The notes beneath the pieces were generated by a model that saw nothing but the letters and a program-made list of their open reading frames with translations, was not told the DNA's origin and ran no database searches. A stretch of DNA of 64,000 nucleotides, taken from Rhodoplanes sp. (GTDB taxonomy: Bacteria > Pseudomonadota > Alphaproteobacteria > Rhizobiales > Xanthobacteraceae). The stretch covers positions 1 through 64,000 of the forward strand of contig NZ_JACAAX010000029.1 of NCBI RefSeq assembly GCF_013377085.1, in the 5' to 3' direction. Shown here in pieces: positions 25,896 to 35,948 of this stretch; the first letter of the stretch is position 1, and the number at the start of each line of letters is the position of its first letter. The position numbers and the translations under genes were made by a program.

Positions 25896-26437
25896 GTCCC
25901 CAGGCACTCCCGCAGGTCGGCGAGGGCGCGGCGAAGCTGGGTCTTGATGGTGTTCACCGGGCGGTCGAACTCGCGGGCCAGCTCGGCGCGGTCGACGCCG
26001 CTGAAATAGGCGAGCAGGATCATGCGCTGGCGATCGGGATCGAGCCGGCCCAGGCAGGCGAGCAGGCGCTTGAGCTCCTCGGTGACGATGCGCCGGGCGG
26101 GCGGGTCGGCGCTCTCGGCTGCGCCCTCCATCCCCTCGGGCTCCTCTTCGATCGGCTCGTCCGTCGTCTTGCGGACGACGTCGACGGCGCGGTTGCGGGC
26201 GATCGACACCATCCAGATGATCGGAGACGCCCTGGCCGGATCGAACTGCCCGGCGCTCGACCAGATCTTCAGATAGGCCTCTTGCAAGACCTCGCCGGCG
26301 AGATCCGAACGCCGCAAGATGCGCAGCACCACGCCGTAGAGTTTCGCCCGGGTGGCGGCATAAAGGCGTTCGAACGCCGCCTCGTCGCCCTTGGCGATCG
26401 AGGCCAGCAGCCAGACCAGCTCGGCCGACGTCAACAT
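25892..26437 (-). CDS. ECF-family RNA polymerase sigma factor
   Basis: A 181-residue group 4 sigma factor of the SigK type. Region 2 is residues about 15-85 (AFERLYAATRAKLYGV, EVLQEAYLKIW, WMVSIARNRAVDVVR) and region 4 about 120-175 (CLGRLDPDRQRMILLAYFSG, ELAREFDRPVNTIKTQLRRAL). It should direct RNA polymerase to stress promoters when the RskA protein is removed. ATG 26437 is used; it overlaps the anti-sigma gene by ATGA, a typical coupled pair. Its target promoters cannot be named from this window. Confidence 0.95.
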   Translation of the reverse strand: MLTSAELVWLLASIAKGDEAAFERLYAATRAKLYGVVLRILRRSDLAGEVLQEAYLKIWSSAGQFDPARASPIIWMVSIARNRAVDVVRKTTDEPIEEEPEGMEGAAESADPPARRIVTEELKRLLACLGRLDPDRQRMILLAYFSGVDRAELAREFDRPVNTIKTQLRRALADLRECLGT

Positions 26438-26555
26438 CCGGTCCCAGCCCCCCGTGCACCGGTTGGCCGGATTATGCGCGAAGGCGCGCGCCCCGCAAAG
26501 GTGCGAAAGCCCGGGCGGGGGCCCGGGCTCGGACGACGGCACACGGTGGAAGGGC

Positions 26556-26972
26556 TCAGGCGACCGCGTTGCGGGCCCGCAGGCCGGCGATCGAGTCGAG
26601 CTCCGCCTGCTCGCGGGCATTCTCGGCGTGACGCTCGCGAAGCTGGTCCCGCTCGTCGAGCAGCTCGACCTTCTTGAGCTCGTCGAAGGCCTCCTGGAGT
26701 ACCGCGCGGGCCTCCTCGAGCTGGCCCTGCAACTCGTCGGCGGAGCGCTTGAGGTTCTCGCGCCGCTGCATGGCGGCCTTGGCATAGGTCGGATAGGCGA
26801 AATGCGCCGGATCATGAACGCCGGCGCGCTCCTGCTCGACCTGGATCTCGCGATCGAGGTCGGTCGCCATCCGCATGAACTCGGCGATCATGGTCTCGAT
26901 CTGCGAGACCTTGCGGCGGCTCTCGTCGACCTGGAATTTCTTGAGCCGGATGAGCGTATCGCGCGACTTCAT
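26556..26972 (-). CDS. fliJ: Flagellar export protein FliJ
   Basis: A 138-residue, almost wholly alpha-helical coiled-coil protein with the FliJ/YscO pattern (start MKSRDTLIRLKKFQVDE; two long heptad helices about 5-60 and 70-125). FliJ sits in the centre of the FliI ATPase ring and links it to FlhA. It lies 90 bases after fliI on the same strand, the usual order, so the two are co-transcribed. The length is normal. Confidence 0.9.
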   Translation of the reverse strand: MKSRDTLIRLKKFQVDESRRKVSQIETMIAEFMRMATDLDREIQVEQERAGVHDPAHFAYPTYAKAAMQRRENLKRSADELQGQLEEARAVLQEAFDELKKVELLDERDQLRERHAENAREQAELDSIAGLRARNAVA

Positions 26973-27062
26973 CGACTGTTACTCCCCAGAAGCCCCCATC
27001 GCAGCCTCGAACGCCAGGGCCGAGAACCGCTCCGAACAGATCCACATTGTGGGAGCACAATC

Positions 27063-28385
27063 TTAGTTTTCTGTTTCCGCCGACATGAGGATTTGCTCGA
27101 GTCGACTATAGCCCTCGGCCAGAAGGGTCGATTCCGTCTTCTTTTGGGACAGGAAGGCCTCCAGCGGCTCGTGCAGCCGGATCGCCTCGTCGACCTCGGC
27201 GCTGGAGCCCGGCCGGTAGGCGCCGAGGCGGATCAGCTCCTCCATGTCGGCGTAGGTCGCCATCACCTTGCGGGCCTGCATGATGATAGGCAGATAGGTC
27301 GGATCGCAGGCCTTCGGCATGGTCCGAGAGATGGATTTTAGGACATTGATGGCCGGGTAGCGGCCACGTTCGGCGATGGCGCGTTCCATCACGATGTGGC
27401 CGTCGAGGATGCCGCGCACCGCATCGGCGACCGGCTCGTTGTGGTCGTCGCCGTCGACCAGCACGGTGAAGATGCCGGTGATGGCCCCTGCCCCGGCTCC
27501 CGGCCCGGCCCGCTCGAGCAGGCGCGGCAGCTCGGTGAACACCGTCGGCGTGTAGCCCTTGGAGGTCGGCGGCTCGCCGGCCGAGAGGCCGATCTCGCGC
27601 TGCGCCATGGCGAAGCGGGTGACCGAATCCATCAGCACCAGGACGCTCTTGCCCTCGTCACGGAAATGCTCGGCGATGGCGAGCGTCAGATAGGCGGCCT
27701 GGCGGCGCATCAGGGCCGGCTCGTCGGAGGTCGCGACCACCACGACCGAGCGGGCGAGGCCCTCCGGCCCGAGATCGTCCTGGAGGAACTCCTGCACCTC
27801 GCGGCCGCGCTCGCCGACCAGCCCGATCACCGAGACGTCGGCATCGACATTGCGGGCCAACATGGAGAGCAGCACCGACTTGCCGACGCCGGAGCCGGCG
27901 AAGATGCCCATGCGCTGGCCGCGGCAGCAGGTCAGGAATGTATTGAGTGCCCGCACGCCGAGATCGATCGGTCCGCCGACCCGGCGGCGCGCATGAGCGG
28001 ACGGCGGACTGTTGCGGAAACGACACGGTGTCGGGCCAATCGGCAGCGGACCGAGGCCATCCACCGGCTCGCCCAGGGCATTGACGACGCGGCCGAGCCA
28101 GCCGGGCGAGGGCCGCACCGTCGCCTGCGCCGACATCACCAAGGCACGGCAGCCACGCCGCACGCCTTCGAGCGCGGCGAACGGCATCAGCAGCGCATGA
28201 TCGCCGGAAAAGCCAACAACTTCACACGGAATCATGCGTCCAGAGGTCTCGACTCCGACCCGCGCCCCGACCGACATGGCATTCAGCGGCCCGGCGACCT
28301 CGACCATCAGGCCGCGGACGCCGACCACCCGGCCATAGACCTCGACCCCGTCGATCTCGGTGATCTGGTCGGCGAGCGTCCTCAT
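27063..28385 (-). CDS. fliI: Flagellum-specific ATPase FliI
   Basis: A 440-residue soluble ATPase of the flagellar export apparatus, related to the F1 beta subunit. The Walker A is [14 protein letters not shown] (about 165-178), the Walker B is [18 protein letters not shown] (about 243-260), and the ATPase signature [11 protein letters not shown] is near residue 345. The N-terminal beta-barrel and C-terminal helical domain are complete. It energises substrate unloading at the FlhA gate together with FliJ. It is divergent from ctrA across a 379-base regulatory region. Confidence 0.96.
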   Translation of the reverse strand: MRTLADQITEIDGVEVYGRVVGVRGLMVEVAGPLNAMSVGARVGVETSGRMIPCEVVGFSGDHALLMPFAALEGVRRGCRALVMSAQATVRPSPGWLGRVVNALGEPVDGLGPLPIGPTPCRFRNSPPSAHARRRVGGPIDLGVRALNTFLTCCRGQRMGIFAGSGVGKSVLLSMLARNVDADVSVIGLVGERGREVQEFLQDDLGPEGLARSVVVVATSDEPALMRRQAAYLTLAIAEHFRDEGKSVLVLMDSVTRFAMAQREIGLSAGEPPTSKGYTPTVFTELPRLLERAGPGAGAGAITGIFTVLVDGDDHNEPVADAVRGILDGHIVMERAIAERGRYPAINVLKSISRTMPKACDPTYLPIIMQARKVMATYADMEELIRLGAYRPGSSAEVDEAIRLHEPLEAFLSQKKTESTLLAEGYSRLEQILMSAETEN

Positions 28386-28427
28386 CCGAGCCTCCGCGCG
28401 GCCGCAGCGAGACCCGAGACTCCTTCC

Positions 28428-28684
28428 TTAACCCCGTGTTTACCCGGAGCGTTAATCATTGGATCACCGTCCTCGGGTCCTTCTGCGAGTTCGCCCCACT
28501 GTTGACGGAGGGGCGAGTCTCCAGAATCAGTTACGGCCAATTCCTAAAGTGAGATGTGAGCGCGAACGTGCCCAAAAAATCACCCCGCCACAACATTTTA
28601 GGACGATTCTGGCGAAAATGCCCAGCGCCGACTTGCGCAGGCGAATCAGACTTTGTTAATCATTGGCCGTTAACCTTTCGAATC
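28428..28684. promoter_or_regulatory. ctrA/fliI divergent control region
   Basis: Contains five GANTC methylation sites (28515, 28524, 28604, 28643, 28680), a TTAA-N7-TTTA CtrA-like site at 28428-28442, and the 12-base GTTAATCATTGG twice (28451-28462 and 28655-28666), each carrying a TTAA half site. In Caulobacter, ctrA is autoregulated and sensitive to CcrM methylation at a GANTC in its promoter, so the same logic is likely. No start sites can be fixed by eye. Confidence 0.6.
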
Positions 28685-28764
28685 AGTTGGGTCCCGGGGC
28701 GTCTGAGTTGGCCGCCAGCAGGGCGGGCCGCCCTCAATCCGACGCGGCATGGAAGGGGACTGGC

Positions 28765-29466
28765 ATGCGCGTTCTCCTGATCGAAGACGACAGCGCGACT
28801 GCGCAGTCCATCGAATTGATGCTGAAGTCGGAAAGCTTCAACGTCTACACGACGGACCTCGGCGAAGAGGGCGTCGACCTCGGCAAGCTCTACGACTACG
28901 ACATCATCCTGCTCGATCTCAACCTGCCGGACATGTCGGGTTTCGAGGTGTTGCGGGCGCTGCGGGTCTCCAAGGTCAAGACGCCGATCCTGATCCTCTC
29001 CGGCCTCGCCGGCATCGAGGACAAGGTCAAAGGTCTCGGCTTCGGCGCCGACGACTACATGACCAAGCCGTTCCACAAGGACGAGCTGGTGGCGCGGATC
29101 CACGCGATCGTGCGCCGCTCCAAGGGTCACGCCCAGTCGGTCATCCAGACCGGCGACCTCGTCGTCAATCTCGACACCAAGACGGTCGAGGTCGGCGGCC
29201 AGCGGGTGCACCTGACCGGCAAGGAGTACCAGATGCTGGAGCTCCTCAGCCTGCGCAAGGGCACGACGCTGACCAAGGAGATGTTCCTCAATCATCTCTA
29301 CGGCGGCATGGACGAGCCCGAGCTGAAGATCATCGACGTGTTCATCTGCAAGCTGCGCAAGAAGCTCGCCAACGCGTCGAGCGGGCGCAACTACATCGAG
29401 ACCGTATGGGGCCGCGGCTACGTGCTGCGCGAGCCCTCCGAAGACGAGACCCGCATCGCCATCTGA
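28765..29466 (+). CDS. ctrA: Cell-cycle response regulator CtrA
   Basis: A 233-residue OmpR-family master regulator. The receiver domain (about 1-118) has LIEDDSAT, the phospho-acceptor Asp51 in [16 protein letters not shown] and Lys in [12 protein letters not shown]. The winged-helix domain (about 125-225) has [17 protein letters not shown] and [13 protein letters not shown], essentially the classical CtrA recognition region. It is phosphorylated through CckA-ChpT and binds TTAA-N7-TTAA. ATG 28765 gives the conserved N-terminus ([10 protein letters not shown]); upstream in-frame codons are not used. chpT lies at 36077 and a CtrA box precedes cheA, so motility and cell cycle are probably linked here. 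Confidence 0.98.
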   Translation: MRVLLIEDDSATAQSIELMLKSESFNVYTTDLGEEGVDLGKLYDYDIILLDLNLPDMSGFEVLRALRVSKVKTPILILSGLAGIEDKVKGLGFGADDYMTKPFHKDELVARIHAIVRRSKGHAQSVIQTGDLVVNLDTKTVEVGGQRVHLTGKEYQMLELLSLRKGTTLTKEMFLNHLYGGMDEPELKIIDVFICKLRKKLANASSGRNYIETVWGRGYVLREPSEDETRIAI

Positions 29467-29575
29467 TCCCGACATGGCCGCGCCGGTCCGGCGCGGCGAC
29501 GACCGAGGAGTTTTGGAGTTTCGGAATTTTTGTGGAGCCGTGGGCTCTCTCCTCCCGGACTCGGACGCTTCCGAA

Positions 29576-29603
29576 CCCCGCCGCGAACGGCGGGGTTTTT
29601 GTT
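29576..29603 (+). terminator. Rho-independent terminator after ctrA
   Basis: CCCCGCCG, loop CGAA, CGGCGGGG, then TTTTTGTT. It lies 110 bases after the ctrA stop and is a textbook intrinsic terminator. Confidence 0.92.
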
Positions 29604-29725
29604 TGTGGGGAGCCGCGGGCCGGCGCCTCCGAACGATGCCCGATCCCGGCCATTCCGGTCTTTGCTGTCGCACTACGGGACGCACACATCGCTTGCCGTG
29701 CACGAGAGCTGCCAAGCCTGAGAGC

Positions 29726-29819
29726 GTCATGCGCGGGCTCGACCCGCGCATCCATCAGATTTCGCAAAAACGCTTTGTTCGCAGGATGATGGATCGCCGG
29801 GTCAAGCCCGGCGATGACG
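29726..29819. repeat. Palindromic repeat family A, copy 4
   Basis: The closest match is copy 3 (shared GTCATGCGCGGGCTCGACCC, then ATTCGCAAAAAC and GTCGCCGGGTCAAGCC-like right arm). It sits in the 518-base gap between ctrA and cheR, which otherwise holds two terminators and no gene. Confidence 0.8.
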
Positions 29820-29906
29820 ACGGTGGGGAAGGCGCCCTTTGCCGGACCATCAGATGTTCTCGACAAGACGAGTTCTGTGCATCCCGTAGCGCCTTCGCAG
29901 GGAGCC

Positions 29907-29939
29907 GAAAATGGAAATGCCCAGCGCAAGGCCGGGCAT
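29907..29939 (-). terminator. Terminator of the chemotaxis operon
   Basis: On the minus strand ATGCCCGGC, loop CTTGC, GCTGGGCAT, then TTCCATTTTC. The stem is 9 base pairs with one G-T pair. It lies 47 bases after the cheR stop. Confidence 0.7.
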
Positions 29940-29985
29940 CACCAAAACTCGATCTTGCGCAGCCCGGTTCAGGACGGGCGCCGCC

Positions 29986-30876
29986 CTACCGCTGCCCGCC
30001 GAAGTTCGCCGCGAGGCGCTGGGTGGCCGGCATGGCGAAGACGGCCGGCTTGGCGGCCGCGGAGGCGCCGTTCGGGGCGTAGACGCCGCGCTGGTCGGGC
30101 ACCGGCTTGAAGGCGTCGGTGAGACCGACCACGGTCTCGGCGGCGCCGAGCACCAGGAAGCCGTCCGGCTCGGTGACCTTGCGGATCCGCTCCAGCACCC
30201 CGATCTTGGTGGGCTGGTCGAAATAGATCAGCACGTTGCGGCAGAACACCAGGTCGAACGGGCCGAGGCTGGTGAAGTCGCCGAGCAGGTTGAGGGTGCG
30301 ATACTGGACCATGGACCGGATCTCGGGGGAGATCTGCCAGGTCTCGCCGGTCTGCGTGAAGTATTTCAGCAGCATCTGGATGGGCAGCCCGCGCTGCACC
30401 TCGAACTGGCTGTAGATGCCGGCCCGCGCCTTGTCGAGCACATCCATCGAGAGGTCGGTCGCCACCATCTCGATGCGCCAGCCGTCGAGCCGCGGGCCCA
30501 TGTCCTTGAGGCACATCGCGAGCGAGTAAGGCTCCTGGCCCGTGGAGGCGGCGGCGCACCAGATGCGCAGGCGGCGACGGCTCTCGCGAGCGGCGAGCAG
30601 CGACGGGATGATCGACTGCCGGAAATGATCGAACGGCACCTTGTCGCGCAGGAAGAAGGTCTCGTTGGTGGTCATCGCCTCGACCACCGCGACCAGCAGG
30701 TTTTCGGAGCCGGGCACCTTCAGCTTCTGCACCAGCTCGCCCAGCGAGCCGAGGCTGTTCTTGCGCGCGACCGGCAGCAGCCGGCTCTCGACCAGATACT
30801 CCTTGTCGGCGGAGAGCACGAGGCCGGACCGGTCCTTGAGGAGCCGGCGCAGAAAATCGTAATCGAACGGCGTCAC
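29986..30876 (-). CDS. cheR: Chemotaxis methyltransferase CheR
   Basis: A 296-residue S-adenosylmethionine-dependent enzyme that methylates glutamates of chemoreceptors. N-terminal helical CheR_N about 3-70; the catalytic Rossmann domain includes [10 protein letters not shown], the SAM motif [29 protein letters not shown] and [14 protein letters not shown]. It starts with GTG 30876 in a GTGA overlap with cheB, so translation of the two is coupled. It is the last gene of cheA-cheW-cheY-cheB-cheR. Confidence 0.96.
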   Translation of the reverse strand: MTPFDYDFLRRLLKDRSGLVLSADKEYLVESRLLPVARKNSLGSLGELVQKLKVPGSENLLVAVVEAMTTNETFFLRDKVPFDHFRQSIIPSLLAARESRRRLRIWCAAASTGQEPYSLAMCLKDMGPRLDGWRIEMVATDLSMDVLDKARAGIYSQFEVQRGLPIQMLLKYFTQTGETWQISPEIRSMVQYRTLNLLGDFTSLGPFDLVFCRNVLIYFDQPTKIGVLERIRKVTEPDGFLVLGAAETVVGLTDAFKPVPDQRGVYAPNGASAAAKPAVFAMPATQRLAANFGGQR

Positions 30877-32039
30877 GAGCGCTCTCCCGAGAAAATACGC
30901 GTTACTTTCTGGGCAATCTGCCCCAGCGGCAGGATCGCAGAGCACAATCCCGCCTGGGCGACCGCCCCCGGCATTCCCCACACCACGCTCGAGGCTTCGT
31001 CCTGAGCGATCACGCTGCCTCCGGCGGCGACCAGCTCGGCCGCACCCTTGGCTCCGTCCGAGCCCATTCCGGTGAGGATCACGCACAGCGCCGCCCCACC
31101 CCAAACCTGCGCGGCCGACGCGAGCAGCGGGTCGACCGCAGGCTTGCAGAAGTTCACCAGCGGCCCGTCGCGCAGCACGATCACCGGCGAATTGTCGCGG
31201 CGCGCCACCTGCATGTGGATGGCGCCGGGCGCCACATAGACCCGGCCGGCGACGATCGCCTCGCCGTCGACCGCCTCGCGCACCGTGCGGTTCGCGGCCC
31301 GCGACAGGTGCTCGGCCAAGATGGTCGTGAAGGTCGGCGGCATGTGCTGGGTGATCAGCACCGGAACCTGGTCGATGACACGGCCGAGGCTGCCGATGAC
31401 CTCGTTGAGCGCCTGCGGTCCACCGGTCGACGACCCGATCAGCAGGACGCGCGGCATCGTCGCCGAGAACGGCCGCAGCTTCCAGGTGGCCGGCTTGTCG
31501 GCGGCGAGCGCGGCAGCCGGCTGGGCGAGCGCAGCCCGACCTCCGGCGACCGACGGCGCGGCCGGGCGCGGGCCGCGCATCCGCCGGCGGCGCTGGCCGA
31601 GATGGCGCACCTTCTCGACGAGGTCGCGGCGGAAGTCCGCCGAGGTGGTGACGCCGCGATTGGTCTCCGGCTTCGGGATGTAGTCGGCGGCGCCGAGCGA
31701 CAGCGCCTTCAGGCTGATCTCGGCGTTTCTCAGCGTCAGGGTCGACGCCATGATGACGACGAGGTCGCGCTTCTTGGCGAGCAGCAGCGGCAAGGCCGAG
31801 ATGCCGTCCAGCACCGGCATCTCGATGTCCAGGATGGCGACGTCGGGATCGACCCGCTCGACCTGGTCCACCGCCTCGCGGCCGGTCCGCAGCGACGCCA
31901 CCATCTCGAAATCGGGCTGCTCCTCGATCCACCGGGCGATCAGGCCGCGGACCACCACCGAATCGTCCACCACCATGACCCGGATTCGGTCGCCGGCGGC
32001 GGTCGATGCTCTGGACGTGGGTGTGACGGCGAGTGCCAT
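30873..32039 (-). CDS. cheB: Chemotaxis methylesterase CheB
   Basis: A 388-residue protein-glutamate methylesterase/glutamine deamidase. The receiver is about 18-135 ([10 protein letters not shown]; Asp in [13 protein letters not shown]; Lys in DYIPKPET), followed by a basic/Ala-rich linker and the esterase (about 195-385) with catalytic Ser in [12 protein letters not shown], His in LITQHMPP and Asp in [12 protein letters not shown]. CheA phosphorylates it to reset receptor methylation, opposing CheR. The N-terminal 15 residues are extra, and the next plausible start is not obvious. Confidence 0.96.
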   Translation of the reverse strand: MALAVTPTSRASTAAGDRIRVMVVDDSVVVRGLIARWIEEQPDFEMVASLRTGREAVDQVERVDPDVAILDIEMPVLDGISALPLLLAKKRDLVVIMASTLTLRNAEISLKALSLGAADYIPKPETNRGVTTSADFRRDLVEKVRHLGQRRRRMRGPRPAAPSVAGGRAALAQPAAALAADKPATWKLRPFSATMPRVLLIGSSTGGPQALNEVIGSLGRVIDQVPVLITQHMPPTFTTILAEHLSRAANRTVREAVDGEAIVAGRVYVAPGAIHMQVARRDNSPVIVLRDGPLVNFCKPAVDPLLASAAQVWGGAALCVILTGMGSDGAKGAAELVAAGGSVIAQDEASSVVWGMPGAVAQAGLCSAILPLGQIAQKVTRIFSGERS

Positions 32040-32108
32040 AACGCGAGATACTCGGTTACGCCGAAGAGACGACGGACGTGGCTTGCTGACGACGAGGAAG
32101 CGTCGGGC

Positions 32109-32474
32109 TCAGACCAGCCCGACTTCCTGGAATTTCGCCGCGACGATGTCTTTGTCGAACGGCTTCATGATGTATTCGTCGGCCCCCGCGTGCAGGGCCC
32201 GCGCGATCTGGGCGACTTCGTTCTCGGTCGTGCAGAAGACCACCTTCGGACGGTCGCCGCCGGGCATCCGGCGCAGCGTGCGCAGGAACTCGTAGCCGTC
32301 CATGCGGGGCATGTTCCAGTCGAGCAGAATGGCGTCCGGCAGCTCGCGCTGGCAGACATCGAGGGCCACCTGCCCGTCCTCGGCTTCGGTGATCTCGAAC
32401 GCCATGCCTTCGAGGATGCGCCGGGCCACCTTGCGGATGACGCTGGAGTCGTCGACAACCAAACAGGTCTTCAT
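32109..32474 (-). CDS. cheY: Chemotaxis response regulator CheY
   Basis: A 121-residue receiver-only protein: CLVVDDSSVIRKV, phospho-acceptor Asp about 53 in AILLDWNMPRMDGYEFL, Thr in VFCTTENE and Lys in YIMKPFDKD. Phosphorylated by CheA, it should bind the flagellar motor switch, or drain phosphate as in other alphaproteobacteria with several CheY proteins. It lies between cheW and cheB in the operon. Confidence 0.95.
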   Translation of the reverse strand: MKTCLVVDDSSVIRKVARRILEGMAFEITEAEDGQVALDVCQRELPDAILLDWNMPRMDGYEFLRTLRRMPGGDRPKVVFCTTENEVAQIARALHAGADEYIMKPFDKDIVAAKFQEVGLV

Positions 32475-32544
32475 CGCATGCCTCGTCCTCTCGGTGCCCC
32501 GGCCGCGATCGGTCGCCGACGCACCCGATGTCGAAATCGCCCGA

Positions 32545-33009
32545 TCAGGCCGCGATCGCTTCGCCCATGTCGAGCACGCGGTCGACGTCGAGCACCACCA
32601 GAAGCTGGCCCTCGAGCCGGTGAACGCCGGCCGACACGCGCGCGAGCCTCGTGTCGAGGTTCACCGGATTGGGCTCGCGCATGTTCTCGTCCAGCTTCAG
32701 CACCTCGCCGACCGAGTCGATCAGCAGGCCGTAGGACTCGCCCTTCGACTCGATGCCGATCGCCATCGGCTTCTTGCCGTCCTCGCGCTTGGGCAGGCCG
32801 AGCCGGCGCCGCATGTCGATCGCCGTGACGATCCGGCCACGCAGGTTCAGCACGCCGGCGATCTCCGGCTGCGACAGCGGCACCCGGGTCAGCTTCTCGA
32901 GCATGAACACGTCCTGGACCCGCGAGATCGGCAGGCCGAAGAGCTGCTCGCCCAGCATGACCGTGACGTATTCGGTGAGCATGTCGCTCGGATTGTTGTC
33001 GTTCGCCAT
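32545..33009 (-). CDS. cheW: Chemotaxis adaptor CheW
   Basis: A 154-residue CheW-domain protein (EYVTVMLGEQLFGLPIS, VPLSQPEIAGVLNLRGRIV, IDMRRRLGLP, LLIDSVGEVLKL) that couples receptors to CheA. ATG 33009 is chosen because GGAGG lies five bases before it. An in-frame ATG at 33021 overlapping the cheA stop would add four residues. The gene is 12-13 bases from cheA and clearly co-transcribed. Confidence 0.95.
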   Translation of the reverse strand: MANDNNPSDMLTEYVTVMLGEQLFGLPISRVQDVFMLEKLTRVPLSQPEIAGVLNLRGRIVTAIDMRRRLGLPKREDGKKPMAIGIESKGESYGLLIDSVGEVLKLDENMREPNPVNLDTRLARVSAGVHRLEGQLLVVLDVDRVLDMGEAIAA

Positions 33010-33020
33010 CCTCGCCTCCA

Positions 33021-35714
33021 TCACGCCGCCTCGGCGTGGGCAGTCTGTTCCTTCAGGGCCGCGATCAGGCCCGGACGGTCGAATTTGGCTACGAAGTCGT
33101 GGAAGCCGACCGCACGACCCCGCTCGATCGCTTCCGGCGAGGTGAGCGCCGAGAGGGCGATGATCGGAACATCCTTGGTCTCCGGATCGGCCTGCACGGC
33201 CTGCGCCAGCTCGAACCCGTTCATGCCCGGCATGTCGATGTCGGTGACCACCACGTCGATGTGCCGGCCCGACTTCAGAACCTCGAGCGCGTCCTCGCCA
33301 CCCTGCACCGTGGTGACCAGGTAGCCGGCGGCCTTGAGCACCGGGGTGAGCATGTTGCGGAAGAACGCCGAGTCGTCGACGAACAGCAGCGACCTGCTGG
33401 TCGTGCCGACGCCCATCGACTTGTCCTTGCGGCGCAGCCAGTCCTCGAATGCGATCGGCAGGAAATAGCCCATGTCGAGGATCTCGGTGGCGTGACCCTT
33501 GACCACCGCCGAGCCGAGCACGCCGGGCGTCTCGCTGGACACCTCGATGTTGAGATTGTCCTCGACGATGTCGATGATCTCGTCGACCACGAGGCCCATC
33601 GAGCGCCCGTCGTCCGAGAACACCAGCAGCGGCTGGGTTCCCTCGGTGCGGATCTGAACCTCGTTGTTGACGCGCACCAGCGGCATGAGCTGGCCGCGAT
33701 ACTGGACCAGGCGGCGGCCGTTGGAGAACTCGATCTTCTTGGCGTCGATCTCCTCGAGTCGGGTGACCAGCGACAGCGGCACTGCCTTCGGCTCCGGCGA
33801 GCCGGCGCGGAAGACGAGCAGCGAGGTGGTGTTGTCCGGCCCCGCATGGTGCTGCACGGCGCTGCCCTCCTCCGACTGCGTCGCCGCGGTCGCGATGGTG
33901 CCCAGCGCACGGGCGATCCCGTTCGGATCGATGATCATGATCACCGAGCCGTCGCCCAGGATCGTGTTGCCGGAGAACATCGCGATGTGCCGCAGCTTGG
34001 TCGACATCGGCTTCACCACGATTTCCTCGGTGTGGAAGACGCCGTCCACCACGATGCCGAAGGTCTGGTTGCCGACCTGCGTCACGACGATGAAGCCGTT
34101 CTCGGCGTCGTCGCCGGACTGGACCTCGGTCTCGTCCATCTTGAGCAGGGTCTTGAGCCGGATCAGCGGCAACAGCTTGTTGCGCAGGCGCAGGACGGGC
34201 GTGTCCTTGATGCGCTCGATCTTGTGCTCGGAGTTGGTCTGCGCCCGCACCAGCTCGATAACCGAGAGCTGCGGGATGGCGAAGCGGTCGCCGCCGGCCT
34301 CGACGATGAGGGTGGAGACGATCGCCAGCGTGAGCGGGATCTTGATGATGAAGCTCGATCCGGCGCAGGCCACCGACTTGACGTCGACGGTGCCGCCGAT
34401 CTGGTCGATGTTGGTGCGCACCACGTCCATGCCGACGCCGCGGCCCGACACGCTGGTGACCTTGGCGGCGGTCGAGAAGCCGGGAGCGAAGATGTACTTG
34501 TGGATCTGCTGCTCGCTCATCTTCTCGATCTGGGCTTCGGTGGCGAGCCCATTGGCCACTGCCTTCGCCTTGATCTTGTCGGTGTTGAGCCCGCGGCCGT
34601 CGTCGGAGATCTCGATGATGATGTGGCCGCCCTCGTGGTAGGCCGAGAGACGGATCGTGCCCTTCTCCGGCTTGCCGAGCGCGCGCCGTTCGGCCGACGT
34701 CTCCAGGCCGTGATCGGCGGAGTTGCGCACCATGTGGGTGAGCGGATCCTTGATCAGGTCGAGCACCTGGCGGTCGAGCTCGGTGTCGGCGCCGTGCATC
34801 TCGAGCTCGATCTGCTTGCCGAGCTCGGTCGCGAGGTCGCGCACGACGCGCGGCAGCTTCTGCCACGCATTGCCGATCGGCTGCATGCGCGTCTTCATGA
34901 CGCCTTCCTGCAGCTCGGCCGTGACGTTGGACAGCCGCTGCAGCGGAACCTTGAACTCGGAGTCCTCGTGCCGACGAACGATCTCGAGGAGCTGGTTGCG
35001 CGTGAGCACCAGCTCCGAGACCATCGTCATGAGGTGCTCGAGCGTCTCGACATTGACGCGGATCGACTGGTTCGCGACCTTGGAGTCGCTCTTCTCGTCG
35101 TCGCCCTTCGCGTCGTTCTGCGTCGCCGTCGCCGTCGCGGCGGCCGCCTTGGCGGCGGACGGTGTGTTGCTGGGCGGCGTGAACGTCGGCCCGGGCGTCT
35201 CGCGGAAGGCGCGCTCGAGGTCGTCCAGCGAAACCTCGCCGGGACGAAGCTTGCGCTCCAGCACCTGATAGGTGAGCTCGCCCGAGGTCTCGGCGGACGG
35301 CGCCGAAGGCTCGGCCTCGGCCTTCTTGGCCGGCGCCGGCGCGTTGATGGCGAGCCGTTCCAGCTCGTCGATCAGGTCGCGATCCTGGCCTGCCGGCTCT
35401 TCCTGATTTTGCTCCAGCTCGTCCAGGATCGCCTTGATCCGGTCGATGGTGGAGAGGATCAGGGTCACGGCCTCGCCCGTGACGGAGGTGCCGTCGCGGA
35501 ACTTGCCCATCAGGGTCTCGGCCGCATGTGCCAGGGCTTCGAGCCGCGGCAGGCCGAGGAACCCGCAGGTTCCCTTGATGGTATGGACAAGCCGGAAGAT
35601 GTTGTCGAGGATCTTGGCGTTATTCGGATCCTGCTCGAACCGAACGAGCTCGACGTCGACCACGTCGAGGCTTTCATTCGTCTCGGTCAAGAATTCCCGG
35701 AGCAAGTCGTCCAT
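33021..35714 (-). CDS. cheA: Hybrid chemotaxis kinase CheA with C-terminal receiver
   Basis: An 897-residue multi-domain kinase: HPt (about 1-105, phospho-His44 in LVHTIKGTCGFLG), an acidic/Ala-rich linker, dimerisation helices (about 215-275: LEHLMTMVSELVLTRNQLL), HATPase (about 310-460: DPLTHMVRNSADHGLE, SDDGRGLN, SGRGVGMDVVR), two successive CheW-like domains (about 465-600 and 620-745) and a receiver (about 770-890, Asp in VVVTDIDMPGMNGFEL). The second CheW domain and the fused receiver make it larger than the usual 650-750 residues; both occur in other alphaproteobacterial CheA proteins. A perfect CtrA box lies 235 bases upstream. Confidence 0.96.
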   Translation of the reverse strand: MDDLLREFLTETNESLDVVDVELVRFEQDPNNAKILDNIFRLVHTIKGTCGFLGLPRLEALAHAAETLMGKFRDGTSVTGEAVTLILSTIDRIKAILDELEQNQEEPAGQDRDLIDELERLAINAPAPAKKAEAEPSAPSAETSGELTYQVLERKLRPGEVSLDDLERAFRETPGPTFTPPSNTPSAAKAAAATATATQNDAKGDDEKSDSKVANQSIRVNVETLEHLMTMVSELVLTRNQLLEIVRRHEDSEFKVPLQRLSNVTAELQEGVMKTRMQPIGNAWQKLPRVVRDLATELGKQIELEMHGADTELDRQVLDLIKDPLTHMVRNSADHGLETSAERRALGKPEKGTIRLSAYHEGGHIIIEISDDGRGLNTDKIKAKAVANGLATEAQIEKMSEQQIHKYIFAPGFSTAAKVTSVSGRGVGMDVVRTNIDQIGGTVDVKSVACAGSSFIIKIPLTLAIVSTLIVEAGGDRFAIPQLSVIELVRAQTNSEHKIERIKDTPVLRLRNKLLPLIRLKTLLKMDETEVQSGDDAENGFIVVTQVGNQTFGIVVDGVFHTEEIVVKPMSTKLRHIAMFSGNTILGDGSVIMIIDPNGIARALGTIATAATQSEEGSAVQHHAGPDNTTSLLVFRAGSPEPKAVPLSLVTRLEEIDAKKIEFSNGRRLVQYRGQLMPLVRVNNEVQIRTEGTQPLLVFSDDGRSMGLVVDEIIDIVEDNLNIEVSSETPGVLGSAVVKGHATEILDMGYFLPIAFEDWLRRKDKSMGVGTTSRSLLFVDDSAFFRNMLTPVLKAAGYLVTTVQGGEDALEVLKSGRHIDVVVTDIDMPGMNGFELAQAVQADPETKDVPIIALSALTSPEAIERGRAVGFHDFVAKFDRPGLIAALKEQTAHAEAA

Positions 35715-35948
35715 CGGAAAAAACTCGCGTTACAGGCTCGTGCTTCCCTGGGAAGAATTCGGGAGCTGCCGCAGTCTGTTGGGAAAGCGTTTAAGTTTCG
35801 TTTCGGCGCATGCCGCAAGCGGTGCGACCGAGTGGCCCGGGGCGCCCGTATGCATGGCTCGGCCCCGCCTCGACGGGTCGGCAAGGCCCCTGTCGACAAT
35901 GATGAATTGTTGAAAATTAGAGCAAATATGTCGGCGCGCGGCAGCGCA

